A DNA stretch of 64,000 nucleotides from Macrostomum hystrix. Its lineage: Eukaryota; Platyhelminthes; Macrostomidae. The notes beneath the pieces were generated by a model. The model searched no databases. It had not been told where the DNA came from and saw only the letters and a list, made by a program, of their open reading frames with translations. The position numbers were made by a program, and so were the translations under genes. Every line of letters starts with the position of its first letter. The first letter of the stretch is position 1. Positions 38,301 through 47,300 of this stretch are shown piece after piece. The stretch spans positions 6,102,001 to 6,166,000 of the forward strand of contig CATNEN010000011.1 in NCBI GenBank assembly GCA_950097015.1, given 5' to 3'.

Positions 38301-39767
38301 CTGTACTAGCTGATGCTAGTACCCATTTCACAGCTGAAAGAATTGATGTCGAGTCCTGAAGTGGAGTTGAGAATCGAACCCCCGACCTTCAAGTCGTGAG
38401 AACGACGCTCTAAAGCACTAGGCTACAACACAAGTGACTTTATAAACGTGCCAATTACCATCAAGGAGAGCCCTGCCCTGCTGCAGAGTATTCTCATAGG
38501 CCTCATTACGAGCGTCGACTTCATTTTTGTGCTCAAAGATGCGCTCAAGCAGAGCCTCAGCTCCGGCCACATCATTGGCTAGACTGTCGGCGGCAACCAC
38601 ACTCTTCATAGCGGCTAGCCAGGAAGCGAGCTCGCGCGAGTCGGTCAAGAATCGGTGCAGGTTGTAGGCATCGTCCAGGCGGGCCTTTCGCTTAGCAGCC
38701 TTGGACTTCAAAGCGTCCCATTTGTCGCTCAGCTGGTCGCGAGTACGCTTCAGATCATCGGCGTGGTCGGTGTACTTATCAGACAGCTGATCGGCGGCGT
38801 CCACCAACTTTTCCACTTTCTTCTGCAAGGCGTCCAAATCGCGTTCTAGACCGTCGTGCTTTCGCTGCAGAGCCTGGATTGACGGCAGATCGCGGCCGGT
38901 ATCATCGCTAGATAGCGAGGCGTCCTTTTCGTTGATCCAGTTCTCAGTCTCCATGGCGTCGCGATAATACTTGGTCACTTCATATTTCTCAAATAGGCGC
39001 TGCTGCTTGCGAGAGGCCTTCTCCTTGAGTCGGCGCATGGCGTCCACCAGTTCGTCCTTCTTGTTGGCAATTCTCTGCTCCTCCGGGTGCTGCTCTCTGA
39101 TGAGCTTGTCAGCTGCGTTGCCAACCTCTTCAACGCGCTGCTCCTGATGCTGCAGGTCGAGCATGAACTCGTCGAACATCTTCTGCTGTTGTTCAACAAC
39201 GTCCATATCTTTCTCGTCGACAGCATCGAAGTCATTGCTCTCAACGTACTCCTGTTTGAGCTTAATCCAATTGAGCACATTGTCGGCCTCGCGCAAAAAC
39301 TGAAAGTACTCGAGGGCCTGCTGCAGCTTGCGACCCTTCTCCTGCAGCAGCTTCATCAGCTTGTCCCAGAGATCGTGCAGCTCTTCGAGGCGTTTGCCAA
39401 CCTCGTCAGATTTGGCGTGATTGTCGTCAATCATTGCCTTGCCAGTGGCGTCAAGATTCTGCAGCGTGTTGGAGTGAGCAGTGACCTCCGCTTCGATGGC
39501 CTGGTGCTTCTGAATCTTGCTCTGCAGGCTATTGTAGTCTGTGTAGCTGTCATCGCTGATGGCTTGAATCTTTTCAAGGATCCAGTTTTCTAGTTCGTCA
39601 GCGTCGCGCTTGAACAGCTGATACTTCTTAGCCTCTTCCAGCTCTTTCTTGCGCTCCTCTGTCTTCTTCTTGAAGTCGCTGTAGCGGCCGAGCACTTCAT
39701 TACGTCGGCCTTGAATGTCATCCACAGTTTCGAGGATTTTCACCTCCTTTTGACTGGGTTCTGTCAT
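20376..39767 (-). CDS. SPTAN1: Alpha-spectrin, complete, 12 coding exons
   Basis: Pairs with beta-spectrin to form the actin-crosslinking tetramers of the submembrane skeleton. Coding exons 5'->3': 39767-38459, 37954-37389, 36936-36354, 35658-34787, 33890-33307, 32489-32390, 29922-29214, 26180-25822, 24966-24560, 23752-23287, 22318-21737, 21122-20376. All eleven introns are GT-AG, every junction keeps phase, and the sum is 7284 nt, or 2427 residues plus stop, normal for the family. In order the protein shows an N-terminal partial repeat (tetramer site, 'RRNEVLGRY'), about twenty triple-helical repeats, an SH3 domain at ~977-1037 inside the usual repeat, and a C-terminal calmodulin-like region with EF loops at ~2293 (DKDNSGRLDKRE) and ~2334 (DPNRSGHVEMQE). 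The vertebrate calpain/calmodulin insert is absent. The SH3 pocket is unusual. An acceptor-like TTGCAG 43 nt before the ATG suggests a 5' UTR intron or leader splicing. Confidence 0.97.
21283..21722. repeat. 20-bp minisatellite in spectrin intron 11, ~22 copies
   Basis: Unit CAGCTACTCAGTAAATCCAT, almost invariant. It begins only ~14 bp inside the intron from the exon 11 donor. Confidence 0.96.
22405..23250. repeat. 21-bp minisatellite in spectrin intron 10, ~40 copies
   Basis: Unit TACACACCCTTCACCTGAAC plus C, with CTT/TTT/ATT variants. On the transcribed (minus) strand each unit reads TTCAG|GTGAAG, resembling both a 3' and a 5' splice site. Confidence 0.96.
24005..24247 (-). mobile_element. 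SINE-A, full head, in spectrin intron 9
   Basis: On the minus strand: tRNA-like head with A box TAGCCTAGTGGTTAGAGC and perfect B box GGTTCGATTCC, then CTCCACTGGAACAATTTGT, GTTCACCCAGCTGTTAAATG, GTCCATGGACTGAACAG and a tail block with GCGCCGCGCAATAG. It lies in the sense orientation of the host gene. Confidence 0.88.
24345..24534. repeat. 24-bp minisatellite in spectrin intron 9, ~8 copies
   Basis: Unit TCTCTCAGGTGCAATCCTAC plus GCTG. It ends ~25 bp from the exon 9 donor. Confidence 0.93.
24967..25319. other. Spectrin intron 8, right part
   Basis: No exon or element recognised in this piece. Confidence 0.4.
25320..25735. repeat. 21-bp minisatellite in spectrin intron 8, ~17 copies
   Basis: Unit GAGTTTCTAAGAAAGACAGG plus A. 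The centre is homogeneous and both edges are degenerate (GGATAGTTTCTAGGAAAG types). Confidence 0.94.
26184..27029. other. Spectrin intron 7, left AT-rich part
   Basis: About 850 bp of AT-rich intron without a recognisable exon, element or RNA gene. Confidence 0.4.
27030..27545. repeat. 21-bp minisatellite in spectrin intron 7, ~24 copies
   Basis: Unit GAGAGTCAGAACTGTTAGAC plus A. A later subtype reads CAGTGAGTCAGAAC or CAGTGAGTCATAAC, creating perfect AP-1 sites (TGAGTCA) at ~27290-27450. Confidence 0.96.
27546..28234. other. Spectrin intron 7, middle part
   Basis: No exon or element recognised. Moderate GC, with a CA-rich patch near 27790. Confidence 0.4.
28235..29180. repeat. 21-24-bp minisatellite in spectrin intron 7, ~40 copies in three subtypes
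   Basis: Three blocks: GAGATTCAGAGAGACTGAAG-type (24 bp), GAGATTCAGAAACTGAGG-type (~19 bp), then 25 near-perfect 21-bp units GAGACTCAGAGACTGATGGG plus T. It ends ~35 bp from the exon 7 donor. Confidence 0.95.
30065..30830. repeat. Composite minisatellite in spectrin intron 6
   Basis: A 20-bp unit (AGTCAGAGATCAGGGATGAG) alternates with longer units containing GACAGTCATGAAGGAGAGAG. Two copies of a spacer CCCTGATCTCTGAAGGGGGC invert part of the unit and could pair with it. Confidence 0.93.
30831..31488. other. Spectrin intron 6, AT-rich part
   Basis: No repeat or exon recognised up to the candidate microexon. Confidence 0.4.
31489..31539 (-). other. Candidate 51-nt alternative microexon of alpha-spectrin
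   Basis: Lies inside intron 6 in a GC-rich island within AT-rich DNA. It is flanked on the minus strand by an acceptor (GATGCTACAG, with a branch-like ATTAAC upstream) and a good donor (CAG|GTACCT). Seventeen codons, phase 0 at both ends, encode DLAAEISSRIAQLAPPQ, which would insert cleanly between 'LLERHS' and 'EHKVEIEAR'. The spliced gene is complete without it, so it would be optional. It could also be chance. Confidence 0.35.
31845..32190. repeat. ~21-bp minisatellite in spectrin intron 6, ~16 copies
   Basis: Unit GGAGATCTATCTGAAGGGGG plus C, with one-base G-run length changes and GACCTATC variants. Confidence 0.94.
32636..33265. repeat. 36-bp hairpin-forming minisatellite in spectrin intron 5, ~17 copies
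   Basis: Each unit holds CAGATTG-(ATCAAAC)-CAATCTG, a 7-bp inverted repeat, followed by TACAGACAAAGAGAC. Thirty-six is a multiple of three, so several open frames cross it. Confidence 0.96.
33950..34755. repeat. 32-bp minisatellite in spectrin intron 4, ~25 copies
   Basis: Unit TGTCAGGCTGACCCACTGAC plus ACAGACACCTAC, almost invariant (GGCT/GACT). It fills nearly the whole intron. Confidence 0.97.
35659..36229. other. Spectrin intron 3, left part
   Basis: AT-rich, with loosely repeated TTTCGATACATATCG motifs (35700-35890). No exon recognised. Confidence 0.4.
36230..36325. repeat. 24-bp short tandem in spectrin intron 3, ~4 copies
   Basis: Unit AATCTCATGGAGATTTTATA plus AGCA. It contains the inverted pair AATCTC/GAGATT. 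Confidence 0.85.
37056..37171. repeat. 48-bp perfect inverted repeat with 20-nt loop, spectrin intron 2
   Basis: Left arm 37056-37103 and right arm 37124-37171 are exact reverse complements over 48 nt. The right arm ends in GCAAAGGGAATTCATATT. Imperfect pairing continues outward for ~20 nt. Confidence 0.95.
37177..37214. repeat. 38-bp perfect palindrome without spacer, spectrin intron 2
   Basis: Centred on GAATTC with arms running outward through TGATC, AAATGGG and ATTT, symmetric over 19 bp each side. It sits 6 bp after the longer inverted repeat. The intron also carries degenerate ATCAAATGGGATTTCCCT tandem copies (about 37000-37350). Confidence 0.95.
38071..38303 (+). mobile_element. hAT-like MITE, 233 bp, spectrin intron 1
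   Basis: Ends CAGGGGTCGGCAAACT and AGTTTGCCGAACCCTG are inverted repeats with one mismatch, typical of hAT termini. Internally it has TATCCTGTCTTATCTCTCCTG followed by a few short CTCATCTCTCCTGTG units. The same element, in the other orientation, lies at 46832-47499. No coding capacity. An 8-bp target duplication is not clear. Confidence 0.8.
38306..38430 (-). mobile_element. SINE-A, spectrin intron 1, interrupted or truncated
   Basis: tRNA-like head in reverse (TCTAAAGCACTAGGCTACAAC, GAATCGAACCCCCGACCTTC), then the GCTGATGCTAGTACCCATTT block. The tail is missing where the hAT-like MITE begins, so the MITE may have inserted into the SINE. Confidence 0.75.
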
Positions 39768-42463
39768 TTTTGCTTTGCTTTGATTAAGTCAGAGTTTGCA
39801 ATATTGCTGCAATGCAAGTAAAAACACCAGGTAAAGGAAAACATTTTAAAAGAAATTTAACCTATTAATAAAATCTTAAACTGATTGGATCTACCAATAA
39901 AAACATTTTAATCAATAAATAAATATAGTATTTTATATAGCAAAATGAATTAAAAAGTAAATAGAAGCTACTATAGCAATATACAACTATTCTACTCATA
40001 TATCTCAAGCATACATACGCAACACCCGGCCGACCCGGCCGGGTGAAATGAGGGCCAAGCAAGGTAAGTCGCAAAAACCAATTGACCAAGCGCAAAAAAA
40101 TCAAAGGGGGGACCAAGGGACAAAAAAGGAAGGCGTGAAGAAAAGGAAAAAGGGGAGAGAAAAAGAGAGCAAATGAGAGCAAACTAAGTCGTAAATAGAG
40201 CAATGAAATGAACTAAGTCGCAAATGAGAGCAAAAACTAAGTCGCACGGCCGGCTAAGATTTGGGAGGTTGCGCATGTATGATCTCAAGCCAAGATACAA
40301 TTTTTTTAATGATCTTGCCAAATTAAGCCTAACAAATAAAAAAATTTTATGTTTCCTAAAGACTAAATGAAATAATACACACATATCCATATCAAATAAA
40401 ATGACATTTAAGTTCACAGCATTGGTTACATAGCTGATGCTGCGTTGCATAAAATACAATCAAAAGCTAGGCCCTACCACTATCAAACCTTGCAGAACTA
40501 TATTTACAGACAATCACCACTTGACAGGCATGAATGAAACCAAACATAACTATTGATACAGTTTAGTTATTGAGGTGTTACCAAGAGTTTGTTATGAACA
40601 TTAAAAACAACAATTATGCTAAGTGGATCTGTGAATGCTACACCTTTTGAAAAGTTTCACAATAAAACATTTGAATTGCTTTGAACAAAAAACTATATAT
40701 AACCATTTATAATCACTATATAGCTCTTACAAAACTATCCATAAGAAGATAAGCAACAATTTATTTCAGGAAGCAGGGTTCAAAAATAATATGCCAAACA
40801 GTCTCCCAGAACAGAAAGGAATTTAATTTGATTCCGGAAACGGGAAATGTTGTATTTACACACTTTAAATTCTCGCCTAAATGAATATTATGCGTAAATA
40901 ACGAAAAATTTGAACTGTAACTTATGAACAGTTGAATTCAGGAGGTATTCAAAACACTTTAGCATTTTCCTTTCTTGAATATACACTTAGAATGGAAAAT
41001 GATTCTTGCATGTCTGTGAAAAGTATTATAAAATGTAATGTGTTTAATATAACTTTAGTTCAGCGTTTTGAAATCAGTAAAAAAATAAAACACTAAAATG
41101 AAAATGACATTATAATCTGCAGAAATTAGCTGCGAAATGTATTCCGAGAAATTCGGGCCAAGTGACAAGTGACAAGCTAATTTTATGTGAAATTTATATT
41201 CATCGTTCGCACTTTTACAATTGTACTACATAGCTCTAGCTAAAGACTAGTCGGATCTTTTGCGATGGTCAACCAAGAAATGCAAGAAATTATTAGATCC
41301 CATTATTAGATCCTATCCAATTCCGAATTACTTCCCGAATTCGACTTAAGGACAGTTCACTCGATCTTTGACTTCTGAACTCAGTTACAGCTGCAGTGTA
41401 CACATATTTAATAATTAACTATCGTTGGTACGTCTCATAATAATGAGAAGAGAATTCTACGGACAGGTCGACTCTATAAGCTTTGCAAATAGTCACTCAA
41501 GAGTTCAGAATAGAAATTCTAAGTTGAAAAACCTTATATTTTATTTGTAATTCTTCTCCAAAAAAATGTTAAGCAAAATTTTAGAATGGTCTGGTGTTTA
41601 AAATGCACGTTTCAATTAACAAAAATATAGTAGCAATTCTACGAGAGCCGTATCTGACTAGAAAAACTCCGTGAGCCATCCATGGAGGAGTACGAGTCTC
41701 ATATTTTGTGTCTAACTGTAATGAAAACAATTTTATTTTGCGCAAGTAACACAAATAATTGTTATCATCGGTACTATATTTGTACTTTTAGGGACTCATG
41801 AAGACTCAGAACTCCAACTGACAAGTACTATATTCGCACTCTCAATTAGATATTCTATTCGGTGAAAATTAACTAGAATAGTCGCGATCAGTAGTTTCAA
41901 GTAGGACAAAAGCACAGAATATGCTTATAGCAGTCAAGTTTATCGAAATGCATTGCGCTTAACTACTCACCTGTACACCTGTATGCGTACGGCATTGTCT
42001 AAACAAAGAGCAGCTGCTGAAATAAACTTGGCAAATGTGCTTTACATTGCACAGACGGCAAACAGAATATGCTCAGCATGCATAGAATGAGTAGTCAAGT
42101 GGCGCAAATTGTGCAAACATGCCGACTTGTCAGTGCACGTGGAACATTGATGAAGGAGTGATCGACTTGGGACAGAACAGAGACAGAATGAGCAAAAGGA
42201 CTGATCAACGATTGTTCGTGTTTGTTCAGGCAGGAAATGTGGGAGAGAAAATAATTAACCGATTTCGCGTCAGCCAAATCTTTTATCAAGTCCGATTCGA
42301 CGAAGCTCTGCAGCCAATGGTAAAGCGGTCTCACAGAACGTCGGTATACTACAGCGCTGCTAAAGTTTCAAATTGAAATGATATTGCAAAATTTTTCTTA
42401 ATGGGCTAAGCGAATCTAGGTGAAAGCAACACGCGATAACAGAAAGCAAGAATAGAGTAAAAA
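39768..42463. other. Divergent spacer between spectrin and the DEG/ENaC gene
   Basis: AT-rich. It should hold the spectrin 5' UTR and promoter and the channel promoter. A spectrin-sense acceptor-like TTGCATTGCAG lies at ~39810. No minisatellite and no recognised SINE, which is unusual for this window. Confidence 0.5.
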
Positions 42464-44071
42464 ATGTCGGCATCGCTATCGCAGCACCTGACTCAGTTTG
42501 TCACGGACTCGTCCATCCGCTCCCTGCGTCGAACAATTCTGTCGGAGAGCGCGTTGCTCCGCGTATTCTGGACCCTGTTTGTACTGGGCTGCTTCGCCGG
42601 CATGACGTATCACCTGACTTTGCTGTCCGTGAACTTTCTCAAAGGTGACTTAGCTGTCGATCTGCAGTTCTCCTCAACAGCTAATCAACCGTTCCCAAGC
42701 GTGTCCTTCTGCGACGGTTCGAGGTTCGGCGTGAACGCTGTGAACTACCTGGCCACAAGTGGGGTTCTGACGCCTACCCAGTTTTCCAGCTACGCTCGCG
42801 ATCGCGTGAAGAAGTACTACCAGAGGCAGCCGAGCACCGAGCGGGGCTACCTGCTGCTGATTGAGAGCTACAGCAATTATTTTGCCACACTGTTGGCAAC
42901 TCTGGCTAAAGCGAATCGCAGTTTGCACGACATTGCTAACCTTGGAGTGAGCCCCGGGGCTCCAATCATTCGCGCTCTCTTGGTAACTGGTCGAGTATTC
43001 TGGCTTGTGCCCGGTGACTTCACAGTCACCCCATTTCACCACCCCGAGTACTTGAACTGCTACACAGTCACCTTGCCAAGCTCAGTGTCAAAGCTAACCC
43101 AGTCAATTTTGCTAGTGCTGCCAACAACAATGAACCCGGCTAATTTGAGCAATTCAACGATTCGAGAGCGAATTTCCATCAGCTTTCCGATCGATGGACT
43201 CACGTCCGTCAGCGGGTTCATGTTCGACCTCCATAGCGAGTTCGCCGTGCCATTCTCGCACAGCAAACTGCTGCTACCGAGCAACTTCTATAACCAGGTG
43301 AAGTTCACACAATGCCAGTTGCAGCGCAAGGCGTGCAGCAACCTCACAGGCTGGTCCACAGACTATCGCGACTCCAATGGGACAGTCAAACAGCGCTACT
43401 ACAGCTACACCAAGGAGATGTGCATTCTGCAGAAGATTCGCGGCGAGGTGCGCAGACGATGCAACTGCACTCTCGACATGGGCCTCATGAACCTGACTGA
43501 CCGTACAGCCCGCTGCAACGCATTCGCTCCAGATGACACAGTCGAAGCCTACTCACAGCGCGACATCTGCGTAGACGACATACTGGGTGCATCGCATGTG
43601 TACGACGAAAGCTGCATGAGCTCGTGCCAGGAGTTCTGGTTCCCGGCCACGGTCTCCGGAGCCAGCTACGTACCCATGAACGAACTGCAACGCTGCCTAA
43701 TGGAGCAGACTATCTATGAAGTCAACTATCAGGGCTCGGGTATTTCTGACGTGGAGGCAGCTCTGCTGTCGAATGCCAGCGCCAGCCAGTCGGCCATGCT
43801 ACTCTGCGCGAACTTCAGCAGAAATCGAGCCTTCATGGTTGAGCTCAGCAGGAACCCGTTCCTACTTCAGAGCTTTCAGCAGACTCCCATCACTACGCTG
43901 CCCGTGTTCCTCTGCCAGGTCGGCAGCATCTGTGGCATCTGGTCAGGACTGTCGATTGCCATCATCGCCGAAGTGTTTGATCTCGTCTACCGGATGGCGA
44001 AGCATCGACGCAAAATCGGCTCCTCGGCTCTAGTCAGCTCTATTCAGCAGAAAGTGACTGAAGTGTCCTAA
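42464..44071 (+). CDS. DEG/ENaC-family cation channel subunit, intronless
   Basis: Plasma-membrane, voltage-independent, amiloride-type Na+ channel subunit; family members assemble as trimers. The 535 residues are in one exon. TM1 spans ~31-54 ('LLRVFWTLFVLGCFAGM'), followed by 'QPFPSVSFCDGSRF', the family's post-TM1 FPxVxxC motif. A large extracellular loop has a cysteine-rich block ('RRRCNCTL', 'RDICVDDI', 'ESCMSSCQEFWFP'). TM2 spans ~483-512 ('GIWSGLSIAIIAEVFDLV') with the GxS selectivity-filter triplet GLS at ~495-497. Several NxS/T sequons lie in the loop. The usual cytosolic His-Gly gating pair before TM1 is replaced by 'IRSLRR'. ATG context AAAAATGTC. A poly(A) signal AATAAA lies at 44247-44252. 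Subfamily (ASIC, FaNaC, PPK or other) and ligand cannot be told. Lack of introns may mean an old retrocopy, but the frame is intact. Confidence 0.93.
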   Translation: MSASLSQHLTQFVTDSSIRSLRRTILSESALLRVFWTLFVLGCFAGMTYHLTLLSVNFLKGDLAVDLQFSSTANQPFPSVSFCDGSRFGVNAVNYLATSGVLTPTQFSSYARDRVKKYYQRQPSTERGYLLLIESYSNYFATLLATLAKANRSLHDIANLGVSPGAPIIRALLVTGRVFWLVPGDFTVTPFHHPEYLNCYTVTLPSSVSKLTQSILLVLPTTMNPANLSNSTIRERISISFPIDGLTSVSGFMFDLHSEFAVPFSHSKLLLPSNFYNQVKFTQCQLQRKACSNLTGWSTDYRDSNGTVKQRYYSYTKEMCILQKIRGEVRRRCNCTLDMGLMNLTDRTARCNAFAPDDTVEAYSQRDICVDDILGASHVYDESCMSSCQEFWFPATVSGASYVPMNELQRCLMEQTIYEVNYQGSGISDVEAALLSNASASQSAMLLCANFSRNRAFMVELSRNPFLLQSFQQTPITTLPVFLCQVGSICGIWSGLSIAIIAEVFDLVYRMAKHRRKIGSSALVSSIQQKVTEVS

Positions 44072-44246
44072 TGCTTGGCTGTCGCATTATTCCGCGCACA
44101 GTTTCTTCGGGGAGAAAAAACTCTTGGAAAATGAGCTTCTAAGAAAGACTTCGAAATTTTTCGTATTCATCATATACGTTCGTATAGTACATCTCGTGTT
44201 GTACTCGTAGAAACCGTTATTCTTAGTGCAGCTGTCCAATTTTCAA

Positions 44247-44252
44247 AATAAA
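44247..44252 (+). terminator. Poly(A) signal AATAAA of the channel gene
   Basis: Located 176 bp after the stop codon and only ~28 bp from the opposing signal of the LRR gene. Confidence 0.7.
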
Positions 44253-44279
44253 AATCAGAATTTTTTTTTCAAAGAGGTG

Positions 44280-44285
44280 TTTATT
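44280..44285 (-). terminator. Poly(A) signal AATAAA of the LRR/EF-hand gene
   Basis: Minus-strand AATAAA (TTTATT on plus) ~20 bp after the stop at 44305, implying a very short 3' UTR. Confidence 0.65.
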
Positions 44286-44304
44286 TTTGAACAAGTATTT
44301 TCTA

Positions 44305-47300
44305 TCAACCATCCTTCTTGCCAAAGCGTCCCGCTCCACCAGTTGCCAGCACACGCATTGCCACGTCCAGCATCTTCGGCGCACTGATGCTAGCCTGACG
44401 AGCTGCTGTTCCGGCTGCGAGAGCTAGCTGCTGCTGCTGCTGCTGTTGTTGTTGCTGCTTTAATTCGAGTGCCAGCCGAGCATCTTTCGCCGCTCTCTCG
44501 CGATTCGCCATCACGCGGCGCAGCTTGGCATTGATGATGCCCAGCTCAGTCTCCTCGTACGGGACGCTGCGCTCCTGCACCTGGACCCGCATCATCCTGC
44601 GGCGGTGCTCGCGCTGACCAGCGACAAGCTCGGAGTAGTCCACCTCGCCGTCGCCGTCTTTATCTAGCACGCGCAACAGGCGCTGCAGACACATCGGAGA
44701 CATCGGCACACCGATTGCCTGCATGCAGTTTTTGTTGTTCTGAGACATTGTTGGGTTTAGTAAACTAAAACGGCCTTTTTGAGGGCCCAAGCTTAGGCGA
44801 GTGGAACACAATGATGCGGTCCAGTTTATAATAAAAAATGCTGGAGGGCTGCGGGCAATGGCACATCATTTGGTGACACTAGACCCTCAGCCAGCAAGGA
44901 GGCAATTCTGCCCATTTCGCTGACTCCTGAGCACACGCACACAGATACTGTACACAGGCACACGCTCACACAGGTGTGTACATCTGCACTGACTTTCTCA
45001 TCGTCAGGCAGTGTACATTTCACTGTGCCTTGGAGGTTGGCCCTCAAGGGCGTAAATTGCGCGACAAGCCCCCAAGCCTTCTCTCGGCGGCTGCGCCCAA
45101 ATGAATGTGGCCTCGCCGCGGAATCGAGCTCAGGGACCTTGGTGCGAGAGGCGAACGCGTTAACCGCTTTGCCACTCACCCATTGCGGTCCAGTTTCGGC
45201 TTAGCCAAAAATAATCGCTTGCGAACGAGTTAAGATCAGAGTTTGACTACAATGCTCACTCAAGCTCAACTTGTTGACCCCTTTGTGCTGATTATTTCAA
45301 CGGCGGAACACTCACCATTAGGCCCTCCTTGAACTCCTTGTGCGTCAACGACTTGCTACCGTCCGAGTCCAAATTGAGAAACAGGTCCAATAGGCGCATG
45401 TTTTTCAGCTTCATGAACTCCATTAACACCTGTTTCAGGAGAAATTTAATGATCAATGAGTTATTCTCAAACAAAAATGAACTGTTAAAGTGACCAGAGA
45501 GGCTCACCATCATTGGATCATCGTTGATGAATAGGTCGTCCTCTTCAGCTTTGGCTTGCTGTTTGAGCAGAACACCGAATATGATCTTGAAGCTGCGAAC
45601 TGCTGCTATGCGCTCTGAGATGGCGATGCTCTGGGGATCTACAGTCAGGCCCTGTTGTTGCAGTTGGACTGTCAATGAGTTCAATTATCTGGGGATCTAC
45701 AGTCAGGCCCTGTTGTTGCAGTTGGACTGTCAATGAGTTCAATTATCTGGGGATCTACAGTCAGGCCCTGTTGTTGCAGTTGGACTGTCAATGAGTTCAA
45801 TTATCTGGGGATCTACAGTCAGGCCCTGTTGTTGCAGTTGGACTGTCAATGAGTTCAATTATCTGGGGATCTACAGTCAGGCCCTGTTGTTGCAGTTGGA
45901 CTGTCAATGAGTTCAATTATCTGGGGATCTACAGTCAGGCCCTGTTGTTGCAGTTGGACTGTCAATGAGTTCAATTATCTGGGGATCTACAGTCAGGCCC
46001 TGTTGTTGCAGTTGGACTGTCAATGAGTTCAATTATCTGGGGATCTACAGTCAGGCCCTGTTGTTGCAGTTGGACTGTCAATGAGTTCAATTATCTGGGG
46101 ATCTACAGTCAGGCCCTGTTGTTGCAGTTGGACTGTCAATGAGTTCAATTATCTGGGGATCTACAGTCAGGCCCTGTTGTTGCAGTTGGACTGTCAATGA
46201 GTTCAATTATCTGGGGATCTACAGTCAGGCCCTGTTGTTGCAGTTGGACTGTCAATGAGTTCAATTACTTGAAGAATTTTGATAAGTTTTGACACGTCTT
46301 TGAGAATCTAATAAAGTTTTATTCTGAACTTTGTAGGGCTTGCAGTCTATTGGTTAGAGCGGCGGCCTCACAACTTGAAGGTCGGTGGTTCGATTCCTGA
46401 CTTCACTGAACAATCGCTTCAGTTGCTTCAGTTCACCCAGCTGTTAAATGGGTACCAGCATCAGCTGGTGTAACTATAGGATGGTGTGGCGTCCCCCCAG
46501 TCCATGGACTGAACGGCTGTACGCAGGCCAATAGCTTTAAATCTGATCCAAATTGGCTAGGTATAGTATTTGCCAATCTGACTGTCAATCTAAGCCTCTT
46601 AATTAAAAATAACCTGCTGAGATTTTTATTAATCGGTTTGCTTGCTAAATTAATTTTGCATCATATTTGTTAAGCCAGTTCCATTTTCGATTCAGTTTAC
46701 ATTTAGATACTCAAATTTGGCAGCTGTTTGCACTGCCATCGTGTCCACATTCATTAATTCAAGCCCTGCCTTGAGCCACACAGTTAAAGTGTATTGACAA
46801 ATCTAAAATTATCATTCCATGAAGCTTTAATCCGGGAGAGTCTAAACATTTTTGGCTTTTGGGCCGCGGAGAGAACCTGAAAGACGAAAGCGGGCCTCAT
46901 TAACTGTAGAAAATTGAGAAAGGGGAGAGATGAGACACGGGAGAGATGAGACACGGGAGAGATGAGTAAGGGAGAGATGAGACAGGGGAGAGATGAGACA
47001 GGGTAGAGATAAGACAGGTGAGAGATGAGACAGGGTAGAGATGAGACAGGGTAGAGATAAGACAGGTGAGAGATGAGACAGGTGAGAGATGAGACACAGG
47101 AGAGATGAGACACAGGAGAGATGAGACACAGGAGAGATGAGACACAGGAGAGATGAGTAAGGCAGAGAGATGAGACAGTGGAGAGATGAGAAAGGGGAGG
47201 GATAAGACAGGGGAGAGATGAGACACAGAAGAGATGAGTCACAGGAGAGATGAGACGGGAGAGATGAGACAAAGGATAGATAAGACACGGAATAGACGAT

